A stretch of DNA of 64,000 nt from Ptiloglossa arizonensis (lineage: Eukaryota; Arthropoda; Insecta; Hymenoptera; Colletidae). The DNA lies in assembly GCF_051014685.1 (NCBI RefSeq), contig NW_027478859.1:62001-126000 (forward strand), written 5' to 3'. The notes under the pieces are model-generated. The model was given only the letters and a program-made list of their open reading frames with translations. It was not told the DNA's origin and made no database searches. Of the stretch, positions 23,120 to 36,000 are shown in pieces. Each line of letters begins with the position of its first letter. The first letter of the stretch is position 1. Both the position numbers and the translations under genes were made by a program.

Positions 23120-24690
23120 TTTTTGCCTTCTCTACCATTTCTTGGCTTCAAACTCCCATATCTCGCGAACGGATTGACCTAACCCAAAAATTCCTATTGC
23201 ATCTGAAGGTAGAAACTCGCCCGATTACAACGGTATGTGTATTTTTTCCCTAGGCCATTCTGGTTAAGCGTTTGGAGCAGCAGAATTGCGAAAAATTTTT
23301 GGCCTTCTCTACCATTTTTTGGCTTCAAAGTCCCATATCTCGCGAACGGATTGACCTAACCCAAAAATTCCTGTTGCATCTGAAAGTAGAAACTCGCCCG
23401 ATTACAACGGTTTTTCTATTTTTTCCCTAGGCCATTCTGGTTAAGCGTTTGGAGTAGCAGAATTGTGAAAAATTTTTTGCCTTCTCTACCATTTCTTGGC
23501 TTCAAACTCCCATATCTCGCGAACGGATTGACCTAACCCAAAAATTCCTATTGCATCTGAAGGTAGAAACTCGCCCGATTAGAACGGTATGTGTATTTTT
23601 TCCCTAGGCCATTCTGGTTAAGCGTTTGGAGCAGCAGAATTGCGAAAAATTTTTTGCCTTCTCTACCATTTTTTGGCTTAAAACTCCCATATCTCGCGAA
23701 CGGATTGACCTAACCCAAAAATTCCTATTGCATCTGAAAGTAGAAACTCGCCCGATTATAACGGTATGTGTATTTTTTCCCTAGGCCATTCTGGTTAAGC
23801 GTTTGGAGCAGCAGAAGTGCGAAAAATTTGTTGTCTTCTCAACCATTTCTTAGCTTCAAACTCCCATATCTCGCGAACGGATTGACCTAACCCAAAAATT
23901 CCTGTTGCATCTGAAAGTAGAAACTCGCCCGATTACAACGGTTATTCTATTTTTTCCCTAGGCCAATCTGGTTAAGCGTTTGGAGCAGCAGAATTGTGAA
24001 AAATTTTTTGCCTTCTCTACCATTTCTTGGCTTCAAACTCCCATATCTCGCGAACGGATTGACCTAACCCAAAAATTCCTATTGCATCTGAAGGTAGAAA
24101 CTCGCCCGATTACAACGGTATGTGTATTTTTTCCCTAGGCCATTCTGGTTAAGCGTTTGGAGCAGCAGAATTGCGAAAAATTTTTGGCCTTCTCTACCAT
24201 TTTTTGGCTTCAAAGTCCCATATCTCGCGAACGGATTGACCTAACCCAAAAATTCCTGTTGCATCTGAAAGTAGAAACTCGCCCGAGTACAACGGTTTTT
24301 CTATTTTTTCCCTAGGCCATTCTGGTTAAGCGTTTGGAGTAGCAGAATTGTGAAAAATTTTTTGCCTTCTCTACCATTTCTTGGCTTCAAACTCCCATAT
24401 CTCGCGAACGGATTGACCTAACCCAAAAATTCCTATTGCATCTGAAGGTAGAAACTCGCCCGATTAGAACGGTATGTGTATTTTTTCCCTAGGCCATTCT
24501 GGTTAAGCGTTTGGAGCAGCAGAATTGCGAAAAATTTTTTGCCTTCTCTACCATTTTTTGGCTTAAAACTCCCATATCTCGCGAACGGATTGACCTAACC
24601 CAAAAATTCCTATTGCATCTGAAAGTAGAAACTCGCCCGATTATAACGGTATGTGTATTTTTTCCCTAGGCCATTCTGGTTAAGCGTTTG
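23120..24690. repeat. 5-monomer duplication (885-bp period)
   Basis: About 23120-23800 matches 24005-24690 at 885 bp (5 x 177). Shared markers are tttttggcc, ttcaaagtccc, ctgttgcat, gagtagcag (23455/24338), attagaacgg (23581/24466) and ggcttaaaactcc. A difference was noted at cccgagtac near 24283 against cccgattac. The copies are bounded by gaattgtgacaaatt on the left and by aattgcg against aagtgcg on the right. Confidence 0.8.
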
Positions 24691-27600
24691 GAGCAGCAGA
24701 ATTGCGAAAAATTTTTTGCCTTCTCAACCATTTCTTGGCTTCAAACTCCCATATCTCGCGAACGGATTGACCTAACCCAAAAATTCCTGTTGCATCTGAA
24801 AGTAGAAACTCGTCCGATTACAACGGTTTTCCTATTTTTCCCTAGGCCATTCTGGTTAAGCGTTTGGAGCAGCAGAATTGCGAAAAATTTGTTGCCTTCT
24901 CTACCATTTTTTGGCTTCAAACTCCCATATCTCGCGAACGGATTGACCTAACCCAAAAATTCCTATTGCATCTGAAAGTAGAAACTCGCCCGATTATAAC
25001 GGTATGTGTATTTTTTCCCTAGGCCATTCTGGTTAAGCGTTTGGAGCAGCAGAAGTGCGAAAAATTGGTTGTCTTCTCAACCATTTCTTAGCTTCAAAAT
25101 CTCACATCTCGCGAACGGATTGACCTAACCCAAAAATTCCTGTTGCATCTGAAAGTAGATACTCGCCCGATTACAACGGTATGTGTATTTTTTCCCTAGG
25201 CCATTCTGGTTAAGCGTTTGGAGCAGCAGTATTGCGAAAAATTTTTTGCCTTCTCTACCATTTTTTGGCTTCAAACTCCCATATCTCGCGAACGGATTGA
25301 CCTAACCCAAAAATTCCTATTGCATCTGAAAGTAGAAACTCGCCCGATTACAAAGGTATGTGTATTTTTTCCCTAGGCCATTCTGGTTAAGCTTTTGGAG
25401 CAGCAGAATTGTGAAAAATTTGTTGCCTTCTCTACCATTTCTTGGCTTCAAACTCCCATATCTCGCGAACGGATTGACCTAATCCAAAAATTCCTATTGC
25501 ATCTGAAAGTAGAAACTCGCCCGATTACAACGGTATGTGTATTTTTTCCCTAGGCCATTCTGGTTAAGCGTTTGGAGCTGCAGAATTGTGAAAAATTTTT
25601 TGCCTTCTCTACCATTTCTTGGCTTCAAACTCCCATATCTCGCGAACGGATTGACCTAACCCAAAAATTCCTATTGCATCTGAAGGTAGAAACTCGCCCG
25701 ATTACAACGGTATGTGTATTTTTTCCCTAGGCCATTCTGGTTAAGCGTTCGGAGCAGCAGAATTGCGAAAAATTTTTTGCCTTCTCAACCATTTCGTGTC
25801 TTCAATCTCCCATATCTCGCGAACGGATTGGCCTAACCCAAAAATTCCTGTTGCATCTGAAAGTAGAAACTCGCCCGATTATAACGATATGTGTATTTTT
25901 TCCCTAGGCCATTCTGGTTAAGCGTTTGGAGCAGCGGAATTGCGAAAAATTTTTTGCCTTCTCAACCATTTCTTGGCTTCAAACTCCCATATCTCGCGAA
26001 CGGATTGACCTAACCCAAAAATTCCTATTGCATCTGAAAGTAGAAACTCGCCCGATTGTAACGGTATGTGTATTTTTTCCCTAGGCCATTCTGGTTAAGC
26101 GTTTGGAGCAGCAGAAGTGCGAAAAATTTGTTGTCTTCTCAACCATTTCTTAGCTTCAAACTCCCATATCTCGCGAACGGATTGACCTAACCCAAAAATT
26201 CCTGTTGCATCTGAAATTAGAAACTCGCCCGATTACAACGGTTTTTCTATTTTTCCCTAGGCCATTCTGGTTAAGCGTTTGGAGCAGCAGAATTGCGAAA
26301 AATTTTTTGCCTTCTCTACCATTTTTTGGCTTCAAACTCCCATATCTCGCGAACGGATTGACCTAACCCAAAAATTCCTATTGCATCTGAAAGTAGAAAC
26401 TCGCCCGATTATAACGGTATGTGTATTTTTTCCCTAGGCCGTTCTGGTTAAGCGTTTGGAGCAGCAGAAGTGCGAAAAATTGGTTGTCTTCTCAACCATT
26501 TCTTAGCTTCAAACTCTCATATCTCGCGAACGGATTGACCTAACCCAAAAATTCCTGTTGCATCCGAAAGTAGATACTCGCCCGATTACAACGGTATGTG
26601 TATTTTTTCCCTAGGCCATTCTGGTTAAGCGTTTGGAGCAGCAGAATTGCGAAAAATTTTTTGCCTTCTCAACCATTTTTTGGCTTCAAACTCCCATATC
26701 TCGCGAACGGATTCACCTAACCCAAAAATTCCTATTGCATCTGAAAGTAGAAACTCGCCCGATTACAACGGTATGTGTATTTTTTCCCTATGCCATTCTG
26801 GTTAAGCGTTTGGAGCAGCAGAAGTGCGAACAGTTTGTTGTCTTCTCAACCACTTCTTAGCTTCAAACACCCATATCTCGCGAACGGATTGACCTAACCC
26901 AAAAATTCCTGTTGCATCTGAAAGTAGAAACTCGCCCGATTACAACGGTTTTTCTATTTTTTCCCTAGGCCATTCTGGTTAAGCGTTTGGAGCAGCAGAA
27001 TTGCGAAAAATTTTTTGCCTTCTCAACCATTTCTTGGCTTCAAAGTCCCATATCTCGCGAACGGATTGACCTAACCCAAAAATTCCTATTGCATCTGAAA
27101 GTAGAAACTCGCCCGATTACAAAGGTATGTGTATTTTTTCCCTAGGCCATTCTGGTTAAGCTTTTGGAGCAGCAGAATTGTGAAAAATTTTTTGCCTTCT
27201 CTACCATTTCTTGGCTTCAAACTCCCATATCTCGCGAACGGATTGACCTAACCCAAAAATTCCTATTGCATCTGAAGGTAGAAACTCGCCCGGTTACAGC
27301 GGTATGTGTATTTTTTCCCTAGGCCATTCTGGTTAAGCGTTTGGAGCAGCAGAATTGCGAAAAATTTTTTGCCTTCTCAACCATTTCTTGGCTTCAAAGT
27401 CCCATATCTCGCGAACGGATTGACCTAACCCAAAAATTCCTATTGCATCTGAAAGTAGAAACTCGCCCGATTATAACGGTATGTGTATTTTTTCCCTAGG
27501 CCATTCTGGTTAAGCGTTTGGAGCAGCAGAAGTGCGAAAAATTTGTTGTCTTCTCAACCATTTCTTAGCTTCAAACTCCCATATCTCGCGAACGGATTGA

Positions 27601-28029
27601 CCTAACCCAAAAATTCCTGTTGCATCTGAAAGTAGAAACTCGCCCGATTACAACGGTTTTTCTATTTTTTCCCTAGGCCATTCTAGTTAAGCGTTTGGAG
27701 CAGCAGAATTGCGAAAAATTTTTTGCCTTCTCAACCATTTCTTGGCTTCAAACTCCCATATCTCGCGAACTGATTGACCTAACCCAAAAATTCCTATTGC
27801 ATCTGAAAGTAGAAACTCGCCCGATTACAAAGGTATGTGTATTTTTTCCCTAGGCCATTCTGGTTAAGCTTTTGGAGCAGCAGAATTGTGAAAAATTTTT
27901 TGCCTTCTCTACCATTTCTTGGCTTCAAACTCCCATATCTCGCGAACGGTTTGACCTAATCCAAAAATTCCTATTGCATCTGAAAGTAGAAACTCGCCCG
28001 ATTACAACGGTATGTGTATTTTTTCCCTA
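24691..28029. repeat. Heterogeneous monomer stretch
   Basis: About 19 monomers with no long recent duplication found. One-base T-tract deletions (ctatttttccc) lie near 24835 and 26252. Private variants include aaaatctcacatc near 25098, gagctgcag (PstI) near 25576, catttcgtgtcttc near 25793, gcagcggaatt near 25934, attcacc near 26713, gaacagtttg near 26827 and cggttacagcgg near 27291. HindIII monomers become frequent from about 25,390. No gene seen. Confidence 0.74.
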
Positions 28030-28383
28030 GGCCATTCTGGTTAAGCGTTTGGAGCTGCAGAATTGTGAAAAATTTTTTGGCTTCTCTACCATTTCTTGGC
28101 TTCAAACTCCCATATCTCGCGAACGGATTGACCTAACCCAAAAATTCCTATTGCATCTGAAGGTAGAAACTCGCCCGATTACAACGGTATGTGTATTTTT
28201 TCCCTAGGCCATTCTGGTTAAGCGTTTGGAGCTGCAGAATTGTGAAAAATTTTTTGGCTTCTCTACCATTTCTTGGCTTCAAACTCCCATATCTCGCGAA
28301 CGGATTGACCTAACCCAAAAATTCCTATTGCATCTGAAGGTAGAAACTCGCCCGATTACAACGGTATGTGTATTTTTTCCCTA
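28030..28383 (+). repeat. Two identical PstI monomers in tandem
   Basis: Monomers 28030-28206 and 28207-28383 both carry gagctgcag (PstI), aattgtg and ttttttggcttc, followed by aaggtag, and look alike throughout. In the homologous places of later HOR copies (near 29818, 32121, 34245 and 36545) the PstI monomer occurs only once. This is a single-monomer gain here, or a loss before the later copies formed. Confidence 0.82.
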
Positions 28384-28659
28384 GGCCATTCTGGTTAAGC
28401 GTTTGGAGCAGCAGAATTGCGAAAAATTTTTTGCCTTCTCAACCATTTCTTGTCTTCAAACTCCCATATCTCGCGAACGGATTGACCTAACCAAAAATTC
28501 CTATTGCATCTGAAAGTAGAAACTCGCCCGATTACAACGGTATGTGTATTTTTTCCCTAGGCCATTCTGGTTAAGCTTTTGTAGCAGCAGAATTGTGAAA
28601 AATTTTTTGCCTTCTCTACCATTTCTTGGCTTCAAACTCCCATATCTCGGGAACGGATT

Positions 28660-31600
28660 GACCTAACCCAAAAATTCCTGTTGCATCTGAAAGTAGAAAC
28701 TCGCCCGATTATAACGGTATGTGTATTTTTTCCCTAGGCCATTCTGGTTAAGCGTTTGGAGCAGCAGAAGTGCGAAAAATTGGTTGTCTTCTCAATCATT
28801 TCTTAGCTTCAAACTCTCATATCTCGCGAACGGATTGACCTAACCCAAAAATTCCTGTTGCATCTGAAAGTAGATACTCGCCCGATTACAACGGTATGTG
28901 TATTTTTTCCCTAGGCCATTCTGGTTAAGCGTTTGGAGCAGCAGAATTGCGAAAAATTTTTTGCCTTCTCTACCATTTTTTGGCTTCAAACTCCCATATC
29001 TCGCGAACGGATTGACCTAACCCAAAAATTCCTATTGCATCTGAAAGTAGAAACTCGCCCGGTTACAGCGGTATGTGTATTTTTTCCCTAGGCCATTCTG
29101 GTTAAGCGTTTGGAGCAGCAGAATTGCGAAAAATTTTTTGCCTTCTCAACCATTTCTTGGCTTCAAAGTCCCATATCTCGCGAACGGATTGACCTAACCC
29201 AAAAATTCCTATTGCATCTGAAAGTAGAAACTCGCCCGATTATAACGGTATGTGTATTTTTTCCCTAGGCCATTCTGGTTAAGCGTTTGGAGCAGCAGAA
29301 GTGCGAAAAATTTGTTGTCTTCTCAACCATTTCTTAGCTTCAAACTCCCATATCTCGCGAACGGATTGACCTAACCCAAAAATTCCTGTTGCATCTGAAA
29401 GTAGAAACTCGCCCGATTACAACGGTTTTTCTATTTTTTCCCTAGGCCATTCTAGTTAAGCGTTTGGAGCAGCAGAATTGCGAAAAATTTTTTGCCTTCT
29501 CAACCATTTCTTGGCTTCAAACTCCCATATCTCGCGAACTGATTGACCTAACCCAAAAATTCCTATTGCATCTGAAAGTAGAAACTCGCCCGATTACAAA
29601 GGTATGTGTATTTTTTCCCTAGGCCATTCTGGTTAAGCTTTTGGAGCAGCAGAATTGTGAAAAATTTTTTGCCTTCTCTACCATTTCTTGGCTTCAAACT
29701 CCCATATCTCGCGAACGGTTTGACCTAATCCAAAAATTCCTATTGCATCTGAAAGTAGAAACTCGCCCGATTACAACGGTATGTGTATTTTTTCCCTAGG
29801 CCATTCTGGTTAAGCGTTTGGAGCTGCAGAATTGTGAAAAATTTTTTGGCTTCTCTACCATTTCTTGGCTTCAAACTCCCATATCTCGCGAACGGATTGA
29901 CCTAACCCAAAAATTCCTATTGCATCTGAAGGTAGAAACTCGCCCGATTACAACGGTATGTGTATTTTTTCCCTAGGCCATTCTGGTTAAGCGTTTGGAG
30001 CAGCAGAATTGCGAAAAATTTTTTGCCTTCTCAACCATTTCTTGTCTTCAAACTCCCATATCTCGCGAACGGATTGACCTAACCAAAAATTCCTATTGCA
30101 TCTGAAAGTAGAAACTCGCCCGATTACAACGGTATGTGTATTTTTTCCCTAGGCCATTCTGTTTAAGCTTTTGTAGCAGCAGAATTGTGAAAAATTTTTT
30201 GCCTTCTCTACCATTTCTTGGCTTCAAACTCCCATATCTCGGGAACGGATTGACCTAACCCAAAAATTCCTGTTGCATCTGAAAGTAGAAACTCGCCCGA
30301 TTATAACGGTATGTGTATTTTTTCCCTAGGCCATTCTGGTTAAGCGTTTGGAGCAGCAGAAGTGCGAAAAATTGGTTGTCTTCTCAATCATTTCTTAGCT
30401 TCAAACTCTCATATCTCGCGAACGGATTGACCTAACCCAAAAATTCCTGTTGCATCTGAAAGTAGATACTCGCCCGATTACAACGGTATGTGTATTTTTT
30501 CCCTAGGCCATTCTGGTTAAGCGTTTGGAGCAGCAGAATTGCGAAAAATTTTTTGCCTTGTCTACCATTTTTTGGCTTCAAACTCCCATATCTCGCGAAC
30601 GGATTGACCTAACCCAAAAATTCCTATTGCATCTGAAAGTAGAAACTCGCCCGATTATAACGGTATGTGTATTTTTTCCCTAGGCCATTCTGGTTAAGCG
30701 TTTGGAGCAGCAGAATTGCGAAAAATTTTTTGCCTTCTCAACCATTTCTTGGCTTCAAACTCCCATATCTCGCGAACGGATTGACCTAACCCAAAAATTC
30801 CTATTGCATCTGAAAGTAGAAACTCGCCCGATTATAACGGTATGTGTATTTTTTCCCTATGCCATTCTGGTTAAGCGTTTGGAGCAGCAGAAGTGCGAAA
30901 AATTTGTTGTCTTCTCAACCATTTCTTAGCTTCAAACTCCCATATCTCGCGAACGGATTGACCTAACCCAAAAATTCCTGTTGCATCTGAAAGTAGAAAC
31001 TCGCCCGATTACAACGGTTTTTCTATTTTTTCCCTAGGCCATTCTGGTTAAGCGTTTGGAGCAGCAGAATTGCGAAAAATTTTTTGCCTTCTCAACCATT
31101 TCTTGGCTTCAAACTCCCATATCTCGCGAACGGATTGACCTAACCCAAAAATTCCTATTGCATCTGAAAGTAGAAACTCGCCCGATTACAAAGGTATGTA
31201 TATTTTTTCCCTAGGCCATTCTGGTTAAGCTTTTGGAGCAGCAGATTTGTGAAAAATTTTTTGCCTTCTCTACCATTTCTTGGCTTCAAACACCCATATC
31301 TCGCGAACGGATTGACCTAACCCAAAAATTCCTATTGCATCTGAAGGTAGAAACTCGCCCGGTTACAGCGGTGTGTGTATTTTTTCCCTAGGCCATTCTG
31401 GTTAAGCGTTTGGAGCAGCAGAATTGCGAAAAATTTGTTGCCTTCTCAACCATTTCTTGGCTTCAAACTCCCATATCTCGCGAACGGACTGACCTAACCC
31501 AAAAATTCCTATTGCATCTGAAAGTAGAAACCCGCCCGATTATAACGGTATGTGTATTTTTTCCCTAGGCCATTCTGGTTAAGCGTTTGGAGCAGCAGAA

Positions 31601-33082
31601 TTGCGAAAAATTTGTTGTCTTCTCAACCATTTCTTAGCTTCAAACTCCCATATCTCGCGAACGGATTGACCTAACCCAAAAATTCCTGTTGCATCTGAAA
31701 GTAGAAACTCGCCCGATTACAACGGTTTTTCTATTTTTTCCCTAGGCCATTCTAGTTAAGCGTTTGGAGCAGCAGAATTGCGAAAAATTTTTTGCCTTCT
31801 CAACCATTCCTTGGCTTCAAACTCCCATATCTCGCGAACGGATTGACCTAACCCAAAAATTCCTGTTGCATCTGAGAGTAGATACTCGCCCGATTACAAA
31901 GGTATGTGTATTTTTTCCCTAGGCCATTCTGGTTAAGCTTTTGGAGCAGCAGAATTGTGAAAAATTTTTTGCCTTCTCTACCATTTCTTGGCTTCAAACT
32001 CCCATATCTCGCGAACGGATTGACCTAATCCAAAAATTCCTATTGCATCTGAAAGTAGAAACTCGCCCGATTACAACGGTATGTGTATTTTTTCCCTAGG
32101 CCATTCTGGTTAAGCGTTTGGAGCTGCAGAATTGTGAAAAATTTTTTGGCTTCTCTACCATTTCTTGGCTTCAAACTCCCATATCTCGCGAACGGATTGA
32201 CCTAACCCAAAAATTCCTATTGCATCTGAAGGTAGAAACTCGCCCGATTACAACGGTATGTGTATTTTTTCCCTAGGCCATTCTGGTTAAGCGTTTGGAG
32301 CAGCAGAATTGCGAAAAATTTTTTGCCTTCTCAACCATTTCTTGTCTTTAAACTCCCATATCTCGCGAACGGATTGACCTAACCAAAAATTCCTATTGCA
32401 TCTGAAAGTAGAAACTCGCCCGATTACAACGGTATGTGTATTTTTTCCCTAGGCCATTCTGGTTAAGCTTTTGTAGCAGCAGAATTGTGAAAAATTTTTT
32501 GCCTTCTCTACCATTTCTTGGCTTCAAACTCCCATATCTCGGGAACGGATTGACCTAACCCAAAAATTCCTGTTGCATCTGAAAGTAGAAACTCGCCCGA
32601 TTATAACGGTATGTGTATTTTTTCCCTAGGCCATTCTGGTTAAGCGTTTGGAGCAGCAGAAGTGCGAAAAATTGGTTGTCTTCTCAATCATTTCTTAGCT
32701 TCAAACTCTCATATCTCGCGAACGGATTGACCTAACCCAAAAATTCCTGTTGCATCTGAAAGTAGATACTCGCCCGATTACAACGGTATGTGTATTTTTT
32801 CCCTAGGCCATTCTGGTTAAGCGTTTGGAGCAGCAGAATTGCGAAAAATTTTTTGCCTTCTCTACCATTTTTTGGCTTCAAACTCCCATATCTCGCGAAC
32901 GGATTGACCTAACCCAAAAATTCCTATTGCATCTGAAAGTAGAAACTCGCCCGATTACAACGGTATGTGTATTTTTTCCCTAGGCCATTCTGGTTAAGCG
33001 TTTGGAGCAGCAGAAGTGCGAAAAATTTGTTGTCTTCTCAACCATTTCTTAGCTTCAAACTCCCATATCTCGCGAACGGACT
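28660..33082. repeat. 25-monomer HOR, copy 1 (4,423 bp)
   Basis: First copy of the longest apparently identical duplication in the window, 25 x 177 minus two bases. Markers at offset 4,423 are cggttacagcgg (29060/33483), ctagttaagcg (29452/33875), both one-base deletions cctaaccaaaaa (near 30085 and 32388), ctcgggaacgg (30241/34664 and 32541/36964), ttgccttgtctacc, gtatgtatattt, cagatttgtg, aacacccat, ggtgtgtgt, aaacccgccc, ccattccttgg, ctgagagtag and gtctttaaac. No difference was seen up to about 32940. Internally it holds an older repeat: the run from ctagttaagcg to ctcgggaacgg occurs twice, 2,300 bp (13 monomers) apart. Confidence 0.9.
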
Positions 33083-36000
33083 GACCTAACCCAAAAATTC
33101 CTGTTGCATCTGAAAGTAGAAACTCGCCCGATTATAACGGTATGTGTATTTTTTCCCTAGGCCATTCTGGTTAAGCGTTTGGAGCAGCAGAAGTGCGAAA
33201 AATTGGTTGTCTTCTCAATCATTTCTTAGCTTCAAACTCTCATATCTCGCGAACGGATTGACCTAACCCAAAAATTCCTGTTGCATCTGAAAGTAGATAC
33301 TCGCCCGATTACAACGGTATGTGTATTTTTTCCCTAGGCCATTCTGGTTAAGCGTTTGGAGCAGCAGAATTGCGAAAAATTTTTTGCCTTCTCTACCATT
33401 TTTTGGCTTCAAACTCCCATATCTCGCGAACGGATTGACCTAACCCAAAAATTCCTATTGCATCTGAAAGTAGAAACTCGCCCGGTTACAGCGGTATGTG
33501 TATTTTTTCCCTAGGCCATTCTGGTTAAGCGTTTGGAGCAGCAGAATTGCGAAAAATTTTTTGCCTTCTCAACCATTTCTTGGCTTCAAAGTCCCATATC
33601 TCGCGAACGGATTGACCTAACCCAAAAATTCCTATTGCATCTGAAAGTAGAAACTCGCCCGATTATAACGGTATGTGTATTTTTTCCCTAGGCCATTCTG
33701 GTTAAGCGTTTGGAGCAGCAGAAGTGCGAAAAATTTGTTGTCTTCTCAACCATTTCTTAGCTTCAAACTCCCATATCTCGCGAACGGATTGACCTAACCC
33801 AAAAATTCCTGTTGCATCTGAAAGTAGAAACTCGCCCGATTACAACGGTTTTTCTATTTTTTCCCTAGGCCATTCTAGTTAAGCGTTTGGAGCAGCAGAA
33901 TTGCGAAAAATTTTTTGCCTTCTCAACCATTTCTTGGCTTCAAACTCCCATATCTCGCGAACTGATTGACCTAACCCAAAAATTCCTATTGCATCTGAAA
34001 GTAGAAACTCGCCCGATTACAAAGGTATGTGTATTTTTTCCCTAGGCCATTCTGGTTAAGCTTTTGGAGCAGCAGAATTGTGAAAAATTTTTTGCCTTCT
34101 CTACCATTTCTTGGCTTCAAACTCCCATATCTCGCGAACGGTTTGACCTAATCCAAAAATTCCTATTGCATCTGAAAGTAGAAACTCGCCCGATTACAAC
34201 GGTATGTGTATTTTTTCCCTAGGCCATTCTGGTTAAGCGTTTGGAGCTGCAGAATTGTGAAAAATTTTTTGGCTTCTCTACCATTTCTTGGCTTCAAACT
34301 CCCATATCTCGCGAACGGATTGACCTAACCCAAAAATTCCTATTGCATCTGAAGGTAGAAACTCGCCCGATTACAACGGTATGTGTATTTTTTCCCTAGG
34401 CCATTCTGGTTAAGCGTTTGGAGCAGCAGAATTGCGAAAAATTTTTTGCCTTCTCAACCATTTCTTGTCTTCAAACTCCCATATCTCGCGAACGGATTGA
34501 CCTAACCAAAAATTCCTATTGCATCTGAAAGTAGAAACTCGCCCGATTACAACGGTATGTGTATTTTTTCCCTAGGCCATTCTGTTTAAGCTTTTGTAGC
34601 AGCAGAATTGTGAAAAATTTTTTGCCTTCTCTACCATTTCTTGGCTTCAAACTCCCATATCTCGGGAACGGATTGACCTAACCCAAAAATTCCTGTTGCA
34701 TCTGAAAGTAGAAACTCGCCCGATTATAACGGTATGTGTATTTTTTCCCTAGGCCATTCTGGTTAAGCGTTTGGAGCAGCAGAAGTGCGAAAAATTGGTT
34801 GTCTTCTCAATCATTTCTTAGCTTCAAACTCTCATATCTCGCGAACGGATTGACCTAACCCAAAAATTCCTGTTGCATCTGAAAGTAGATACTCGCCCGA
34901 TTACAACGGTATGTGTATTTTTTCCCTAGGCCATTCTGGTTAAGCGTTTGGAGCAGCAGAATTGCGAAAAATTTTTTGCCTTGTCTACCATTTTTTGGCT
35001 TCAAACTCCCATATCTCGCGAACGGATTGACCTAACCCAAAAATTCCTATTGCATCTGAAAGTAGAAACTCGCCCGATTATAACGGTATGTGTATTTTTT
35101 CCCTAGGCCATTCTGGTTAAGCGTTTGGAGCAGCAGAATTGCGAAAAATTTTTTGCCTTCTCAACCATTTCTTGGCTTCAAACTCCCATATCTCGCGAAC
35201 GGATTGACCTAACCCAAAAATTCCTATTGCATCTGAAAGTAGAAACTCGCCCGATTATAACGGTATGTGTATTTTTTCCCTATGCCATTCTGGTTAAGCG
35301 TTTGGAGCAGCAGAAGTGCGAAAAATTTGTTGTCTTCTCAACCATTTCTTAGCTTCAAACTCCCATATCTCGCGAACGGATTGACCTAACCCAAAAATTC
35401 CTGTTGCATCTGAAAGTAGAAACTCGCCCGATTACAACGGTTTTTCTATTTTTTCCCTAGGCCATTCTGGTTAAGCGTTTGGAGCAGCAGAATTGCGAAA
35501 AATTTTTTGCCTTCTCAACCATTTCTTGGCTTCAAACTCCCATATCTCGCGAACGGATTGACCTAACCCAAAAATTCCTATTGCATCTGAAAGTAGAAAC
35601 TCGCCCGATTACAAAGGTATGTATATTTTTTCCCTAGGCCATTCTGGTTAAGCTTTTGGAGCAGCAGATTTGTGAAAAATTTTTTGCCTTCTCTACCATT
35701 TCTTGGCTTCAAACACCCATATCTCGCGAACGGATTGACCTAACCCAAAAATTCCTATTGCATCTGAAGGTAGAAACTCGCCCGGTTACAGCGGTGTGTG
35801 TATTTTTTCCCTAGGCCATTCTGGTTAAGCGTTTGGAGCAGCAGAATTGCGAAAAATTTGTTGCCTTCTCAACCATTTCTTGGCTTCAAACTCCCATATC
35901 TCGCGAACGGACTGACCTAACCCAAAAATTCCTATTGCATCTGAAAGTAGAAACCCGCCCGATTATAACGGTATGTGTATTTTTTCCCTAGGCCATTCTG

